From positions 1 through 31,273 of the forward strand of contig NZ_LR732527.1 in the NCBI RefSeq assembly GCF_902506425.1: a stretch of 31,273 nt of DNA, given 5' to 3'. A model generated the notes under the pieces. It made no database searches, was not told the origin of the DNA, and worked only from the letters and a program-made list of their open reading frames with translations. Every line of letters starts with the position of its first letter. Position 1 is the first letter of the stretch. Shown one piece after another: positions 1 through 7,983 of this stretch. The position numbers and the translations under genes are program-made. The stretch is from Novosphingobium sp. 9U. Its GTDB lineage: Bacteria; Pseudomonadota; Alphaproteobacteria; Sphingomonadales; Sphingomonadaceae.

Positions 1-223
1 CCTGGTGCACCGTCGGCAGGTTCAACACGCACTCGCCCGTCCGCATCATGTTCTGCGGCGTCTGAGATGCGGTCTGCAGGCCGAGCATGCACCGCCAACC
101 TAGCCACCATGCCGACGACATCGGCGCCAGGTTAGCGGTTCCGTCCTCATTCACGGTGCTGATCAGCACGACGGGCGTGCCTAGGTACAGGATGGATGGC
201 TCGATGGTCACGTGATCTGTCAT
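1..223 (-). CDS. Flavin reductase family protein, N-terminal part (cut by window edge)
   Basis: The minus strand is open from an ATG at 223 to the left edge, giving about 74 residues and no stop. The peptide begins MTDHVTIEPSILYLGTPVVL, followed by ISTVNEDGTANLAPMSS. This is the typical opening of the FMN-binding split-barrel flavin reductase-like family, where the strand-turn with N-x-DG-x-x-N-x-AP-x-S contacts the flavin. Such proteins supply reduced flavin to two-component monooxygenases or act as small flavoprotein oxidoreductases. It lies on the same strand as the aromatic-degradation run but is separated from the Gfo/Idh gene by about 250 bp, so it may have its own promoter. The family call is fairly sure; the partner enzyme is unknown because the C-terminus and the neighbours lie outside the window. 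Confidence 0.8.
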   Translation of the reverse strand, partial: MTDHVTIEPSILYLGTPVVLISTVNEDGTANLAPMSSAWWLGWRCMLGLQTASQTPQNMMRTGECVLNLPTVHQ

Positions 224-471
224 GTGAGAAGCTCCGTTTAGGTCGTGGACCCTCATGGAACGGCGCACCAACTGCTAAACTCCGCTTCTTGCACTGGAAT
301 TGGAAGGTCCGCCCGATCGCACAGGCGAGCTTTAAGCGGCAGCCAGCTGCCTGACCCACAAGGCGACATTCGGAGCCATTTTTCCGCCCCCCAGGTTCGG
401 ACGTTCGTTCACCTCTCGGGGGAAGATGGTCCCGAGGTATGGGGGCGTCGGTGCTTCGCATTTTACATCCC
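224..471. other. Intergenic region upstream of the flavin reductase, with a degenerate repeat
   Basis: This 248-bp spacer separates two minus-strand genes. No convincing short gene is visible. Positions 367-414 resemble 21882-21930, the clearest shared part being a TTCGG-n3-(T/C)TCGTTCACC stretch, and may be a decayed intergenic repeat. A promoter for the flavin reductase is expected here but I cannot point to a clear -35/-10 pair. Confidence 0.4.
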
Positions 472-1557
472 TCAAGCGGGATCCTTCATGTGCCAAGCCG
501 CCACTTCGTCGCTCGACAGGCGGATCGGCACGCTTCTACGCTCCTCAAACGACCGGGCTGCGGCTTCTAAGACCTCCATCACAGCTAAAGCTTCTATTGG
601 CCGCACAGGCGGCCTGCCGCTACCCGAGGCTGCCAGGACTACCTGGCGATAGAACTCCCGCTGGTCACCCGCTCGTACTGGTACGGAAGACTCCCGACCG
701 TCGCCATGATAGACGGTCATGGCATCTGCGTCCTTCCCCCATCCCGATGACCCCGGCACCATTCCGGAAATCAGTTGCTCCTCCTGTCGATCGGCCTTGC
801 GCTTGACCAAACTACCGGCGCTGCCGTGAACAGCAAACCGATGAGAACCGCCCGCAACGGACATGCTTGCTTGAAGGACCGCGCGCCGCTCGCCGAAATC
901 GAGAATGACGTGAGCCCAATCATTGACGCAGGCCCCTTGACGCTGTGCTGCCAAGTTAGCCGTAATACGATCCGGCAAGCCGAAGATCTGCAAGACCTGG
1001 TCGACTAAGTGCGGGCCCAGGTCGAACCAAACACCAGCGCCCGGTGCTGCGCGCTCTCGCCAACGATCGCGGACCTGCGGACGAAAGCGGTCGAGCCTTG
1101 ATTCCAGGTGGACAACATCGCCGAGCATGCCGCTCTCTATGACCGCCTTCACGGAAAGATAGTCGCTGTCCCAGCGCCTGTTATGGAACACGCAAAGGTG
1201 CCGCGCAGAGGCTTGCGCCGCTGCAACGAGCTGGCGTGCCTCGACCATGTCGAGCGCGAAGGGCTTGTCCACCACCACGTGCTTGCCCGCTGCTAGGGCC
1301 GCCAGAGCAAGCGGAGCATGCGTTTCGTTGGGTGTCGCGACCACGACAAGGTCGATGTCCGGTGCGGCGATGAGATCGGCGGCGCTGCCATGCACGAACA
1401 GCCCTGGGTAATCGGCGGCAACCTTGTGGGCATTGCTCGATGCTATGGCGCACAGCTCGATGCCCTCCGTTGCGGCGATCAGCGGCGCGTGGAAGGTGCG
1501 TCCGGCGTAGCCATAGCCGATGATCCCGGCTCGCACCGGTCCGGCATCATTGCCCAT
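472..1557 (-). CDS. Gfo/Idh/MocA family NAD(P)-dependent oxidoreductase
   Basis: This 361-residue cytoplasmic dehydrogenase has an N-terminal Rossmann fold with GYGYAG at residues 14-19. The segment VVVATPNETH leads into the DKP motif at 97-99, the variant of the family's EKP catalytic-lysine motif. The C-terminal half matches the alpha/beta substrate domain, and the length is typical. The family oxidises or reduces sugars, cyclitols and related polyols; the substrate is not readable here. I place the start at 1557 because CGGAG lies six bases upstream, while the longer reading from 1596 has no ribosome binding site. It follows the FucP-like transporter by 51 bp and is probably co-transcribed with it, which suggests a sugar-type substrate. 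Confidence 0.9.
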   Translation of the reverse strand: MGNDAGPVRAGIIGYGYAGRTFHAPLIAATEGIELCAIASSNAHKVAADYPGLFVHGSAADLIAAPDIDLVVVATPNETHAPLALAALAAGKHVVVDKPFALDMVEARQLVAAAQASARHLCVFHNRRWDSDYLSVKAVIESGMLGDVVHLESRLDRFRPQVRDRWRERAAPGAGVWFDLGPHLVDQVLQIFGLPDRITANLAAQRQGACVNDWAHVILDFGERRAVLQASMSVAGGSHRFAVHGSAGSLVKRKADRQEEQLISGMVPGSSGWGKDADAMTVYHGDGRESSVPVRAGDQREFYRQVVLAASGSGRPPVRPIEALAVMEVLEAAARSFEERRSVPIRLSSDEVAAWHMKDPA

Positions 1558-1608
1558 GGTGCACTCCGAAGTGCTGCCTGAGCGCTCCATAAACACGACA
1601 CTGCAAGC

Positions 1609-2931
1609 TTATGCGCTCAGTCCAATGGCGGCTGCCGATCTTTTGCAGAACACCCCGAACGCCGCTATGATGGCGTAGCAAAGGGCCGGCAGGATCAAGG
1701 CCACAGCGAGGTTGCCTCCGGCCATGTCGGCCAGGGCGCCTGTCAGCAGGGGCACGATGGCTCCGCCGCAGATCGCCACGTTGATGATGCCTGAGCCTTC
1801 CGCGGCGCGTGTGCCGAGGTGGGCGGACGCCAAGCTGAAGATGGTCGGAAACATGACCGAGTTCATCAGGCCCACCGCCAGCAGCGTGTAGCCCGACACT
1901 TGGCCGACAGTGCTGATCGAGACAGCAACCAGAACGATCGCGACGCAGGCGTTGAACGCCAGGACGATTCCCGCGTCCAGCTTGCGCAGCAGCGCCGAGC
2001 CGATGAAGCGGCCTACCATGGCGCCGCCCCAATACAGTCCGATCAGCTTGCCGGCGGACTGCTCGGGCAGCGCCAAGACATGATCCTGCATGAGGTAGCT
2101 GACAATCAGCGAGCCGATCGAGACTTCGGCACCGACATAGAGGAAGATGCACAAGGTCCCGAACCCGAACTGCGGCCGCTTCAACAGGTCGAAGCCAGCG
2201 AAGCCGCCGCTGACCCCGCTGTCACCACTTGCGGGAAGACGGCTGCGCATCCGCCACACCGCTGCAGCGACGAGCGCCAGAGCCAGGGCGATGCCAAGAT
2301 AGCCGTGTACGATCGCTTGGCTCTCTGCTTGCCGATAAGCTTGAAGCGCCGCGCCGGTCACGTCGCTAGCAGAGACCGCCGCCAGTCCGCCAAGGATCAG
2401 GATCGATCCAAAGAATGGGAAAACGGTGGTGCCCAGGGAGTTGAAGGCTTGTGCGAACGTCAGGCGCGCGCTGGTCGTCTCCGGTTTGCCGAGCATGCTG
2501 ATGAGCGGGTTGGCTACGACCTGCACGATCACCACTCCGCTCGCCAGGACGAAGTACGCCGTCAGGAACAGCCAGTAGCTCGCCGTCTGCGATGCCGGGA
2601 TGAATGCCAGGCACCCCAGAATCATGATGACGAGCCCAGCGGCGGCCCCGCGCATGTAGCCCACCTTGCGCACCAGCATGGCTCCGGGCACGCCGATGAC
2701 TGCATAGGCGGTGAAGAAGCAGAACTGGACCAGCATTGCCTCGGTGTAGGAGAGCGTGAACAGCTCTTTCAGCTTGGGTATGATGACATCGTTTAGGCTC
2801 GTGATACCGCCGAACACGAAGAACAGGGCCATGACGAAGTACCGCAATTCGGGTGCATCGACATGGGTTCGAGCGATCTCTCCACTAGCCGTAGCTGGAG
2901 CGCCGATGGCAACCGACTGCACTATAGCCAT
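1609..2931 (-). CDS. FucP-type MFS sugar/proton symporter
   Basis: This 440-residue integral membrane protein has about twelve hydrophobic segments. The first helix region reads GGITSLNDVIIPKLKELF, matching the family signature in which an acidic residue in helix 1 couples proton and sugar movement (as in the E. coli L-fucose and Brucella glucose/galactose permeases). The start at 2931 is preferred over an in-frame ATG at 2955 because AAGGAG sits five bases upstream of it. It heads a probable two-gene unit with the Gfo/Idh gene downstream. The 125 bp before it separate it from the binding-protein gene, so it could have its own promoter or be read through. A hexose or deoxyhexose substrate is likely from the family; the exact sugar is unknown. 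Confidence 0.88.
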   Translation of the reverse strand: MAIVQSVAIGAPATASGEIARTHVDAPELRYFVMALFFVFGGITSLNDVIIPKLKELFTLSYTEAMLVQFCFFTAYAVIGVPGAMLVRKVGYMRGAAAGLVIMILGCLAFIPASQTASYWLFLTAYFVLASGVVIVQVVANPLISMLGKPETTSARLTFAQAFNSLGTTVFPFFGSILILGGLAAVSASDVTGAALQAYRQAESQAIVHGYLGIALALALVAAAVWRMRSRLPASGDSGVSGGFAGFDLLKRPQFGFGTLCIFLYVGAEVSIGSLIVSYLMQDHVLALPEQSAGKLIGLYWGGAMVGRFIGSALLRKLDAGIVLAFNACVAIVLVAVSISTVGQVSGYTLLAVGLMNSVMFPTIFSLASAHLGTRAAEGSGIINVAICGGAIVPLLTGALADMAGGNLAVALILPALCYAIIAAFGVFCKRSAAAIGLSA

Positions 2932-3056
2932 TGCGGCTCCTTCCCATGCGATCACCCGGCGAACCGCGGGCTATGATTTTCATTCGAGCTTGCGGCGCAG
3001 CCGGCTGGAGCCTTCCGACGCCAGCGTTGCGCATCTTCTTAAGCTACTGACCTTTT

Positions 3057-4031
3057 CTACTGTCCAGTAAAGGCGTTCGTGAAGAACTCGCCCGCATCGC
3101 GGCGTTGTGTGACCAGCTTGCGCTTGATGAGTTCGCCTTGCGCGGCGTCGACTGTCCGCGCATTGAACCTTCCCGCCGCTTCCACGGTCCCATAGACCTG
3201 CGAGGCCAAGAGGCGAAAGATCTTGACGATCTCCGCATGGCCATAGCCGCTGCCCGGCATGGCTCGCTCGTAGATCCCGGCCGACTGCTCCGGATCAATG
3301 GCGATCTGCTTCAACGCCTGCATCGTCGCACGCACGAACTTTCGCACCACCTTAGGCCGTGCTGCGATCGTCGTGTCCGAAGCCATGATCGCCTGCGCCA
3401 TCGCCGGGTAGAATGCATCGACTGGGCGGTAGTGGACTTGCACGCCGGCGCGCTCCGCCTTTACGCCCCAATCAACGGTGCCGACGAACCCGTCGATCTC
3501 ACCCGCAGACAGCGCCTTGATCAATTCGGCGGGTGGCCGAGCACGCGTCGTGATCTCTCCATGAGGCGACCCGGCGCTGAGGTTCTGGAGCGCATAGTAC
3601 GAGGTGTCCTGCAGCGACGGCACATCGATTTGCCCAGTCGCAGGTTGCCCCTGGCGGGTGATGAGCGTGAGAAAGGAGTGATGCCCCAGCAGCGCAACCC
3701 CTTTGACGGGCAGGTTGGCATTCCGCAGCAGGATCGGCGTATCTCCGCTGGCGCCTCCAAGGTCGCCCTCACCACGCGCCAGCGCCTCACCGACGTGAAA
3801 GCCGCCCGGCACGACAACAAATCGCACGTCGAGCTTGGCCTTGCGGTACCGCCCCTGTGTCTCCGCCAGCACGAACGGCGCCAGGACGATCGCCTCCTTT
3901 GGTGCCGGCAGGAGGTAGGTGACCTTTTCGTCGGCACGTGCGCGCGCCGGGTGCGAGAAGACGACGGCGGCCAAGCCGATCAAAGTGGCAGAACTGCGCA
4001 CCAACCTCATCTTCGAACTTGCGGGGCTCAT
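3057..4031 (-). CDS. Periplasmic NMT1/TauA-like substrate-binding protein, without visible ABC partners
   Basis: The 324-residue product begins with a basic stretch, a hydrophobic core (LIGLAAVVF) and an Ala-rich cleavage region ending ARARA near residue 33, a standard export signal. The mature part is an NMT1/THI5/SsuA/TauA-like periplasmic binding fold: EAIVLAPFVLAETQGRYRKAKLDVRF, then GEALARGEGDLGGA and the ligand-loop region around YYALQNLSAGSPHG. Its ATG overlaps the TGA of the SDR gene (4028-4031), so translation is coupled. No permease or ATPase gene lies in the window. It may feed a transporter encoded elsewhere or act as a solitary binding protein. Ligands of this fold include sulfonates, aromatic acids and thiamine precursors; the operon favours an aromatic compound. 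Confidence 0.8.
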   Translation of the reverse strand: MSPASSKMRLVRSSATLIGLAAVVFSHPARARADEKVTYLLPAPKEAIVLAPFVLAETQGRYRKAKLDVRFVVVPGGFHVGEALARGEGDLGGASGDTPILLRNANLPVKGVALLGHHSFLTLITRQGQPATGQIDVPSLQDTSYYALQNLSAGSPHGEITTRARPPAELIKALSAGEIDGFVGTVDWGVKAERAGVQVHYRPVDAFYPAMAQAIMASDTTIAARPKVVRKFVRATMQALKQIAIDPEQSAGIYERAMPGSGYGHAEIVKIFRLLASQVYGTVEAAGRFNARTVDAAQGELIKRKLVTQRRDAGEFFTNAFTGQ

Positions 4032-4810
4032 GCGAAGCGCGACACGCCGCCGGCGACTTCCAGCGCCGCACCGGTGATGAAGCCAGCTGCCGGGGATGCC
4101 AGGAAAACGATGGCCGCGGCCGTCTCTTCCGGCTCTCCGAAACGCTCGAGCGGGATATGCTTTTCGCGGGCGAGCCCTGCCAGCCACTCCTGATAGCTGA
4201 CACCGGGCGCCGCGCGCTCCTTGAAGCGGCGCTCCCATTGTCCCGAGTTCACTGTCCCGATCAGGATCGAGTTCACGCGCACCTTGGGAGCAAGCTCGAC
4301 GCTGAGCGACTTGACGAGGTTCTGCACCCCGGCGCGGGCCGCGGACGTGCAGACCATGTGCGGCTCTGGCTGGCGTGCCAGCAGCGAGTTGACGACCACG
4401 ATCGCACCGGCATCGCTCACCTCCAGCAAGGGGAGGAAAGCACGGGTCGGATGAACGACGCTGAAGAACTTCAGCTGGAGTTCGGCATTCCAGTCGGCGT
4501 CGAGCGTGCTGGCAAACGTGCTCAGCCTTGCCTGGCCTGCGTTGTTGACGAGGATGTCGACGGCGCCAAAGCGAGCGGCCGTGCTCTCGGCCATGCGGCG
4601 GACGCCTTCGGGATCGAGCACGTCGCACGCTACGGCGTGGAGGCGGTCGCCACCGCCAAGCTGCGCGACAGCGGCATCGAGGCGATCGCGGTCACGGCCA
4701 CAGATCACCACCTTGGCTCCGTCGTCGAGGAAGCGGCGCGCCGTCGCAAGGCCGATCCCGGATGACCCGCCAGTTACCACCGCCACGCGTCCTGCAAGCC
4801 CCAGATCCAT
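4028..4810 (-). CDS. SDR-fold protein with non-canonical active site
   Basis: This 260-residue protein has the classical SDR cofactor motif TGGSSGIG at residues 13-20 and NNAG at 89-92. The active-site serine is probably S142. Where classical SDRs have Y-x3-K, this protein reads TSAARAG, placing Thr155 and Arg159 at the catalytic Tyr and Lys positions. It may belong to a divergent SDR branch using another chemistry, or it may be catalytically altered. The C-terminal part GAALEVAGGVSRF resembles the usual G-x-x-L-x-V-D/A-G-G ending. The start at 4810 follows AGGAG by seven bases. It lies between the hydrolase (2-bp gap) and the binding protein (4-base overlap). A role in oxidising a diol or hydroxy intermediate of the aromatic pathway is inferred from position only. 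Confidence 0.82.
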   Translation of the reverse strand: MDLGLAGRVAVVTGGSSGIGLATARRFLDDGAKVVICGRDRDRLDAAVAQLGGGDRLHAVACDVLDPEGVRRMAESTAARFGAVDILVNNAGQARLSTFASTLDADWNAELQLKFFSVVHPTRAFLPLLEVSDAGAIVVVNSLLARQPEPHMVCTSAARAGVQNLVKSLSVELAPKVRVNSILIGTVNSGQWERRFKERAAPGVSYQEWLAGLAREKHIPLERFGEPEETAAAIVFLASPAAGFITGAALEVAGGVSRFA

Positions 4811-4812
4811 TG

Positions 4813-5661
4813 TCAGTCTCCTACTGAAGTTGAGGCACGATCCGCGGCGGCGAGGATGGGCCTGATCGCTGCGTTGAATTGCTGGGGCCCTTCGGTGGCA
4901 AAGGCATGACCCAAGCCCGGCAGCTCGCTTGCCTGGGCGCCGCGGAATGCTGCGGCGATTCGGCGGCACCCCTCAGGCGGCGTCACCATGTCCTCGCCGC
5001 CCCATATCACCAGCCCATGCACGGCCACGCCGTCGAGCAAGGCAGGGAGGTTGCTGGCCGCGAGCAGCCGCACGGCCTGTTCGTAGCCATGAGGGTTCAC
5101 CGCGGCCATCGCGCCGTGCACCAGCGCACGGACTTTTGGCGAAGCGCGTTCGGTGACCAGGCGCTTGGCACGCAAGTCCGCCATGCGCTCCGGGCCGAGA
5201 TCGCGAATGTCGGCGATCCGACGCGTTATCGTCTCGGGCAGTGCGCCGTCTCGCGGAACGCCGTAGCCGGTGGCCGGGCTCGCGAGCACCAGTGCCGCCA
5301 CCCGCGCCGGATCGATCCGCGCCGCCGCTGTTGCCATGATCGCACCAAGCGACTGGCCCACCAAGACGCAGCAGCCAATGCTCAGGTGATCGAGCAGGTC
5401 CAGCAGCGCCGCGCCGTAGTCTTGCGCCGCCGGAGCCGCGGCAGGCAGCGGCCTGCTGGTTCCATAGCCCGGCGCATTCCAGGCAACGACACGCCGCTCG
5501 GCAGCGAAGCTCTCGAACTGGCCCACCCAGCTTGCCGAGTTGGAGCCGATCCCGTGCAGCAGAACCAGCGGCACGGCGCGACTTCCGCCGGCCTCGCGCC
5601 AATCGAAGCCGGCACCGTGCTGCAGCGGTGCGAGCGTTTCCAGGCGCGCAGCCAGCTTCAT
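4813..5661 (-). CDS. Alpha/beta hydrolase, possible meta-cleavage product hydrolase
   Basis: The 282-residue protein is a single alpha/beta-hydrolase domain. It has the oxyanion HG at residues 36-37, the nucleophile elbow GQSLG with Ser104, an acid in GGED (Asp224) and a histidine in GLGH (His252). Length and motif spacing fit the MhpC/BphD type that cleaves C-C bonds in extradiol ring-fission products, and also 3-oxoadipate enol-lactonase-like esterases. The neighbouring VOC-type extradiol dioxygenase favours the first. Its ATG overlaps the cupin stop (TGA at 5661-5663), so the two are translationally coupled. There is no signal peptide, so it acts in the cytoplasm. Confidence 0.85.
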   Translation of the reverse strand: MKLAARLETLAPLQHGAGFDWREAGGSRAVPLVLLHGIGSNSASWVGQFESFAAERRVVAWNAPGYGTSRPLPAAAPAAQDYGAALLDLLDHLSIGCCVLVGQSLGAIMATAAARIDPARVAALVLASPATGYGVPRDGALPETITRRIADIRDLGPERMADLRAKRLVTERASPKVRALVHGAMAAVNPHGYEQAVRLLAASNLPALLDGVAVHGLVIWGGEDMVTPPEGCRRIAAAFRGAQASELPGLGHAFATEGPQQFNAAIRPILAAADRASTSVGD

Positions 5662-6215
5662 CAGGCGTCGGCGACGATCGGCTTGGTGCGCTTCACTTGC
5701 GAAAGCGGGTGCTCGGGCGGGTACGTCGGGGTCTCCGGCACGTTGGTGCCCAGGCACACGATCATCAGCGCCTCTTCGATACCCTCGTTGACGAGGCCGC
5801 GGTAGATGCCTGCGGGCACCGAGACGAGATCGCGTTCACGCACATAGGTCTCGTAGTACTCGCCCTCGGCCTCGAACATCAGCTTCACCTTGTTGCCCTT
5901 CAGGATGAAGAACACTTCCTCGACGTCGTCGTGGAGATGAAGCGGGCCTTCGCAGCCGGCAGGGAGCACCATGGTCGAGAACGTGAAATGCTCGGCCGGT
6001 ACGGTGTTGGTATCACTGGCGACGCCCGTGGCACCGGTGCCGACGTAGCGCATCTGGGCGCGCCTGTACTTGGGGTCGAAGTCGGCCTGGAACTTCAGCG
6101 CATTCCAGTCGAGCTTGCGGGTCTCGTAACGCGCCAGGCGACCATCGATCCATTCGGCCAGGGTCTTGCCCTCGGGCACCAGCTTGTTGCGCACGGGCGC
6201 GGTGGTTTCGTCCAT
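5661..6215 (-). CDS. Cupin-domain protein
   Basis: This 184-residue protein has one central cupin barrel. Motif 1 runs from G90 through PLHLHDDVEEVFFILKG, with His93, His95 and an acidic ligand at 99/100. Motif 2 reads PAGIYRGLVN, with Arg139 where the metal-binding histidine of motif 2 usually lies, so at most three standard metal ligands remain. Single-domain cupins in such operons can be dioxygenases, isomerases or lyases acting on ring-cleavage products; the reaction is not readable. AGGAGG sits seven bases before the ATG at 6215, and 53 bp separate it from the VOC gene. It is translationally coupled to the hydrolase downstream. Confidence 0.82.
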   Translation of the reverse strand: MDETTAPVRNKLVPEGKTLAEWIDGRLARYETRKLDWNALKFQADFDPKYRRAQMRYVGTGATGVASDTNTVPAEHFTFSTMVLPAGCEGPLHLHDDVEEVFFILKGNKVKLMFEAEGEYYETYVRERDLVSVPAGIYRGLVNEGIEEALMIVCLGTNVPETPTYPPEHPLSQVKRTKPIVADA

Positions 6216-6268
6216 CGTGAGTCCTCCTGCGATGATGTTGTTGCCGACTGCCAATGTTATGGCCGCTC

Positions 6269-7204
6269 TCAGACGCCGCGCGCCTGCCGGCGGGTATTGC
6301 CATCGATGCCACCAGCGATCGCCCATTCGGCGAACAGTTCGGGCTTGCGCTCGAACTCGTTGGGAACCCAATCGGCAGTGCAGTAATCGTCGTCGGCGTA
6401 GAACTCCCACGAGCCGCCCATCGGGCTGCGGAAGTACCAGAAGTAGGCCGACGAGATCGGATGGCGTCCCGGACCGATGTCGGTCGTCCAGCCCTTCGCG
6501 CTCATCGACAAGCCGCTGCCGAACACCTCGTGGATGTTGCCCACCGTGAACGCCACGTGGTTGACGCCGGGCTTGCCGGGACGACGCAGCACAAAGGCAT
6601 CGTGGTGCGGTCCAGGGGTGCGACAGCGCAGGAACGCGGCGTGTCCGGGATAGCTGTCGCTCACCACGAAGCCGAGGCGCTCGGTGAAGAACGCAAGCGT
6701 TGCATCGAGGTCCTCGATGAAGAGCACGACATGGCCGATGCCGATCGGTGCGGGTTCGGTATAGACGGTCGAGCGCGCATCGATGCGGTTGGCACGGCCC
6801 GGTCCATTCACCAGCTGAAGGTCCGCGACGGCCTCGCCTCGCTGGCGAACACGGAAGCGGTGGGTGAACCCTGTCGGGTCCTGGATGCTGAGCAGGCCGT
6901 CTGCGTCCGGCGCGGCATCCCCGCCAAGGCGCGCAGCAAGCGCTGCCAGTTCACGCTCGTCACTTACCCCCCAAGTGACAGCACGAAGCGATGCGCCGGG
7001 TTCGACGCCGGGAGCGAGCGCCGGATCGTCGCAGTGACGCACTTCGACTTGCGCCCCGTCACGCGTAACGCGGCGTTGCACGTTCTCGTCGCTGCCCGCA
7101 TCGGCGAGGCCCCAGTCATCGAGAAATCGCGCTGCTTCGACGAGATCGAGAGTCGAAAATTGAACGGCCTCGATGCCGGTCAGGCCGCTGCTGTATTGAG
7201 GCAT
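6269..7204 (-). CDS. VOC-family extradiol (catechol-type) dioxygenase
   Basis: The 311-residue protein has the two-module architecture of type I extradiol dioxygenases: an N-terminal module (about 8-125) and a catalytic C-terminal module (about 150-275). The iron triad is visible as His158 (IGIGHVVLF), His216 (GVNHVAFTV) and Glu267 (SWEFYADDDY), with further histidines at 200-201 and 248 near the active site. These enzymes cleave a catechol-like ring next to the two hydroxyls. Within this operon it would follow the Rieske step and precede the alpha/beta hydrolase. The start at 7204 overlaps the end of the IclR gene by 25 bp, and GGAG lies seven to eight bases before it. The substrate may be a substituted catechol or biphenyl-type diol; this cannot be decided from the sequence. 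Confidence 0.87.
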   Translation of the reverse strand: MPQYSSGLTGIEAVQFSTLDLVEAARFLDDWGLADAGSDENVQRRVTRDGAQVEVRHCDDPALAPGVEPGASLRAVTWGVSDERELAALAARLGGDAAPDADGLLSIQDPTGFTHRFRVRQRGEAVADLQLVNGPGRANRIDARSTVYTEPAPIGIGHVVLFIEDLDATLAFFTERLGFVVSDSYPGHAAFLRCRTPGPHHDAFVLRRPGKPGVNHVAFTVGNIHEVFGSGLSMSAKGWTTDIGPGRHPISSAYFWYFRSPMGGSWEFYADDDYCTADWVPNEFERKPELFAEWAIAGGIDGNTRRQARGV

Positions 7205-7980
7205 GCCCGTTCTCCGTTGGTAGGTATCCGCGAGCCGGGCGATGCGCCCAGCTGCGCTGAGATCGTGTTAGCTGCCTCGATCACCGCCGCGCGCATGCGC
7301 TCCGCCTCCATGGCCGTAGCGCCGACGCGGTTGGCGTTGATCGCGGCGGCGAGTCGATCGCCACGCTCGCGCACCGGAGCGGCGACGACGGCCAGGCCCG
7401 CCTCGTAATAGCCTGCGCTGACGAGGCAGCTGGCGGCGCGATCGTCGGCCAGTTGCGCGATCAGCGCCTGCAGTGAGGCGGGCACGCCATCGCCCCGATC
7501 ACCGAAGACATGGCTTTCATACAGAGAGCCGAGCTCATCCGCGTCGAGCCCGGCCAGCAGCACCCGCCCCATCAGCGTCGCATGGGCCGGCAGCGAGGCG
7601 CCGACCGAGACGTTCTCGGTTACGGCGCCCTCACCCCGACAACGCATGAGGTAGACGATCGAAGTGCCCTGTCGGACGGCAAGGTTGGTGGTCCACCCCG
7701 TGCTGGCGCTCAGCGCCTCCAGCACCGGCCGTGCCAGCGCCACGAGGTCCTGCGAAGCGAGGAACTCGTGACCCAGCAGAAGCACTCCCGCGTCGAGCGC
7801 GTAGCGCCCATCAGCATCGCGCCGCAGCAGGCCTAAATCGACCATCTCGCACAGCAGCCGGTGAAGGCTGGATCGTGGGATGGCGAGTGCTGCGCCAAGA
7901 TCAGCAGCGGTCAGGCACTGCCGACCGCGGCCGAACTGGCGCATCACCGCGACACCGCGTTCCAGGGAGGACTCGGGCAT
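7180..7980 (-). CDS. IclR-family transcriptional regulator (first of two)
   Basis: This 266-residue regulator has an N-terminal winged helix-turn-helix (about 8-70, including LTAADLGAALAIPRSSLHRLL). The C-terminal effector domain contains VGASLPAHATLMGRVLLAGL, the ligand-domain signature of the family. It lies inside the catabolic run, three bases after the Rieske stop and overlapping the VOC start, so it is made with the enzymes it probably controls. The paired 15-bp palindromic boxes at 9345-9359 and 9465-9479 are candidate binding sites. The effector is probably the aromatic substrate or an intermediate, by analogy with PcaU/PobR-like members. That is inference. Confidence 0.9.
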   Translation of the reverse strand: MPESSLERGVAVMRQFGRGRQCLTAADLGAALAIPRSSLHRLLCEMVDLGLLRRDADGRYALDAGVLLLGHEFLASQDLVALARPVLEALSASTGWTTNLAVRQGTSIVYLMRCRGEGAVTENVSVGASLPAHATLMGRVLLAGLDADELGSLYESHVFGDRGDGVPASLQALIAQLADDRAASCLVSAGYYEAGLAVVAAPVRERGDRLAAAINANRVGATAMEAERMRAAVIEAANTISAQLGASPGSRIPTNGERACLNTAAA

Positions 7981-7983
7981 GGA

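Noticed and set aside
4032..4628. N-terminal extension of the binding-protein frame
   Set aside because: This part is out-of-frame reading through the SDR gene and is Arg-rich nonsense. A signal peptide and stop/start overlap place the real start at 4031.
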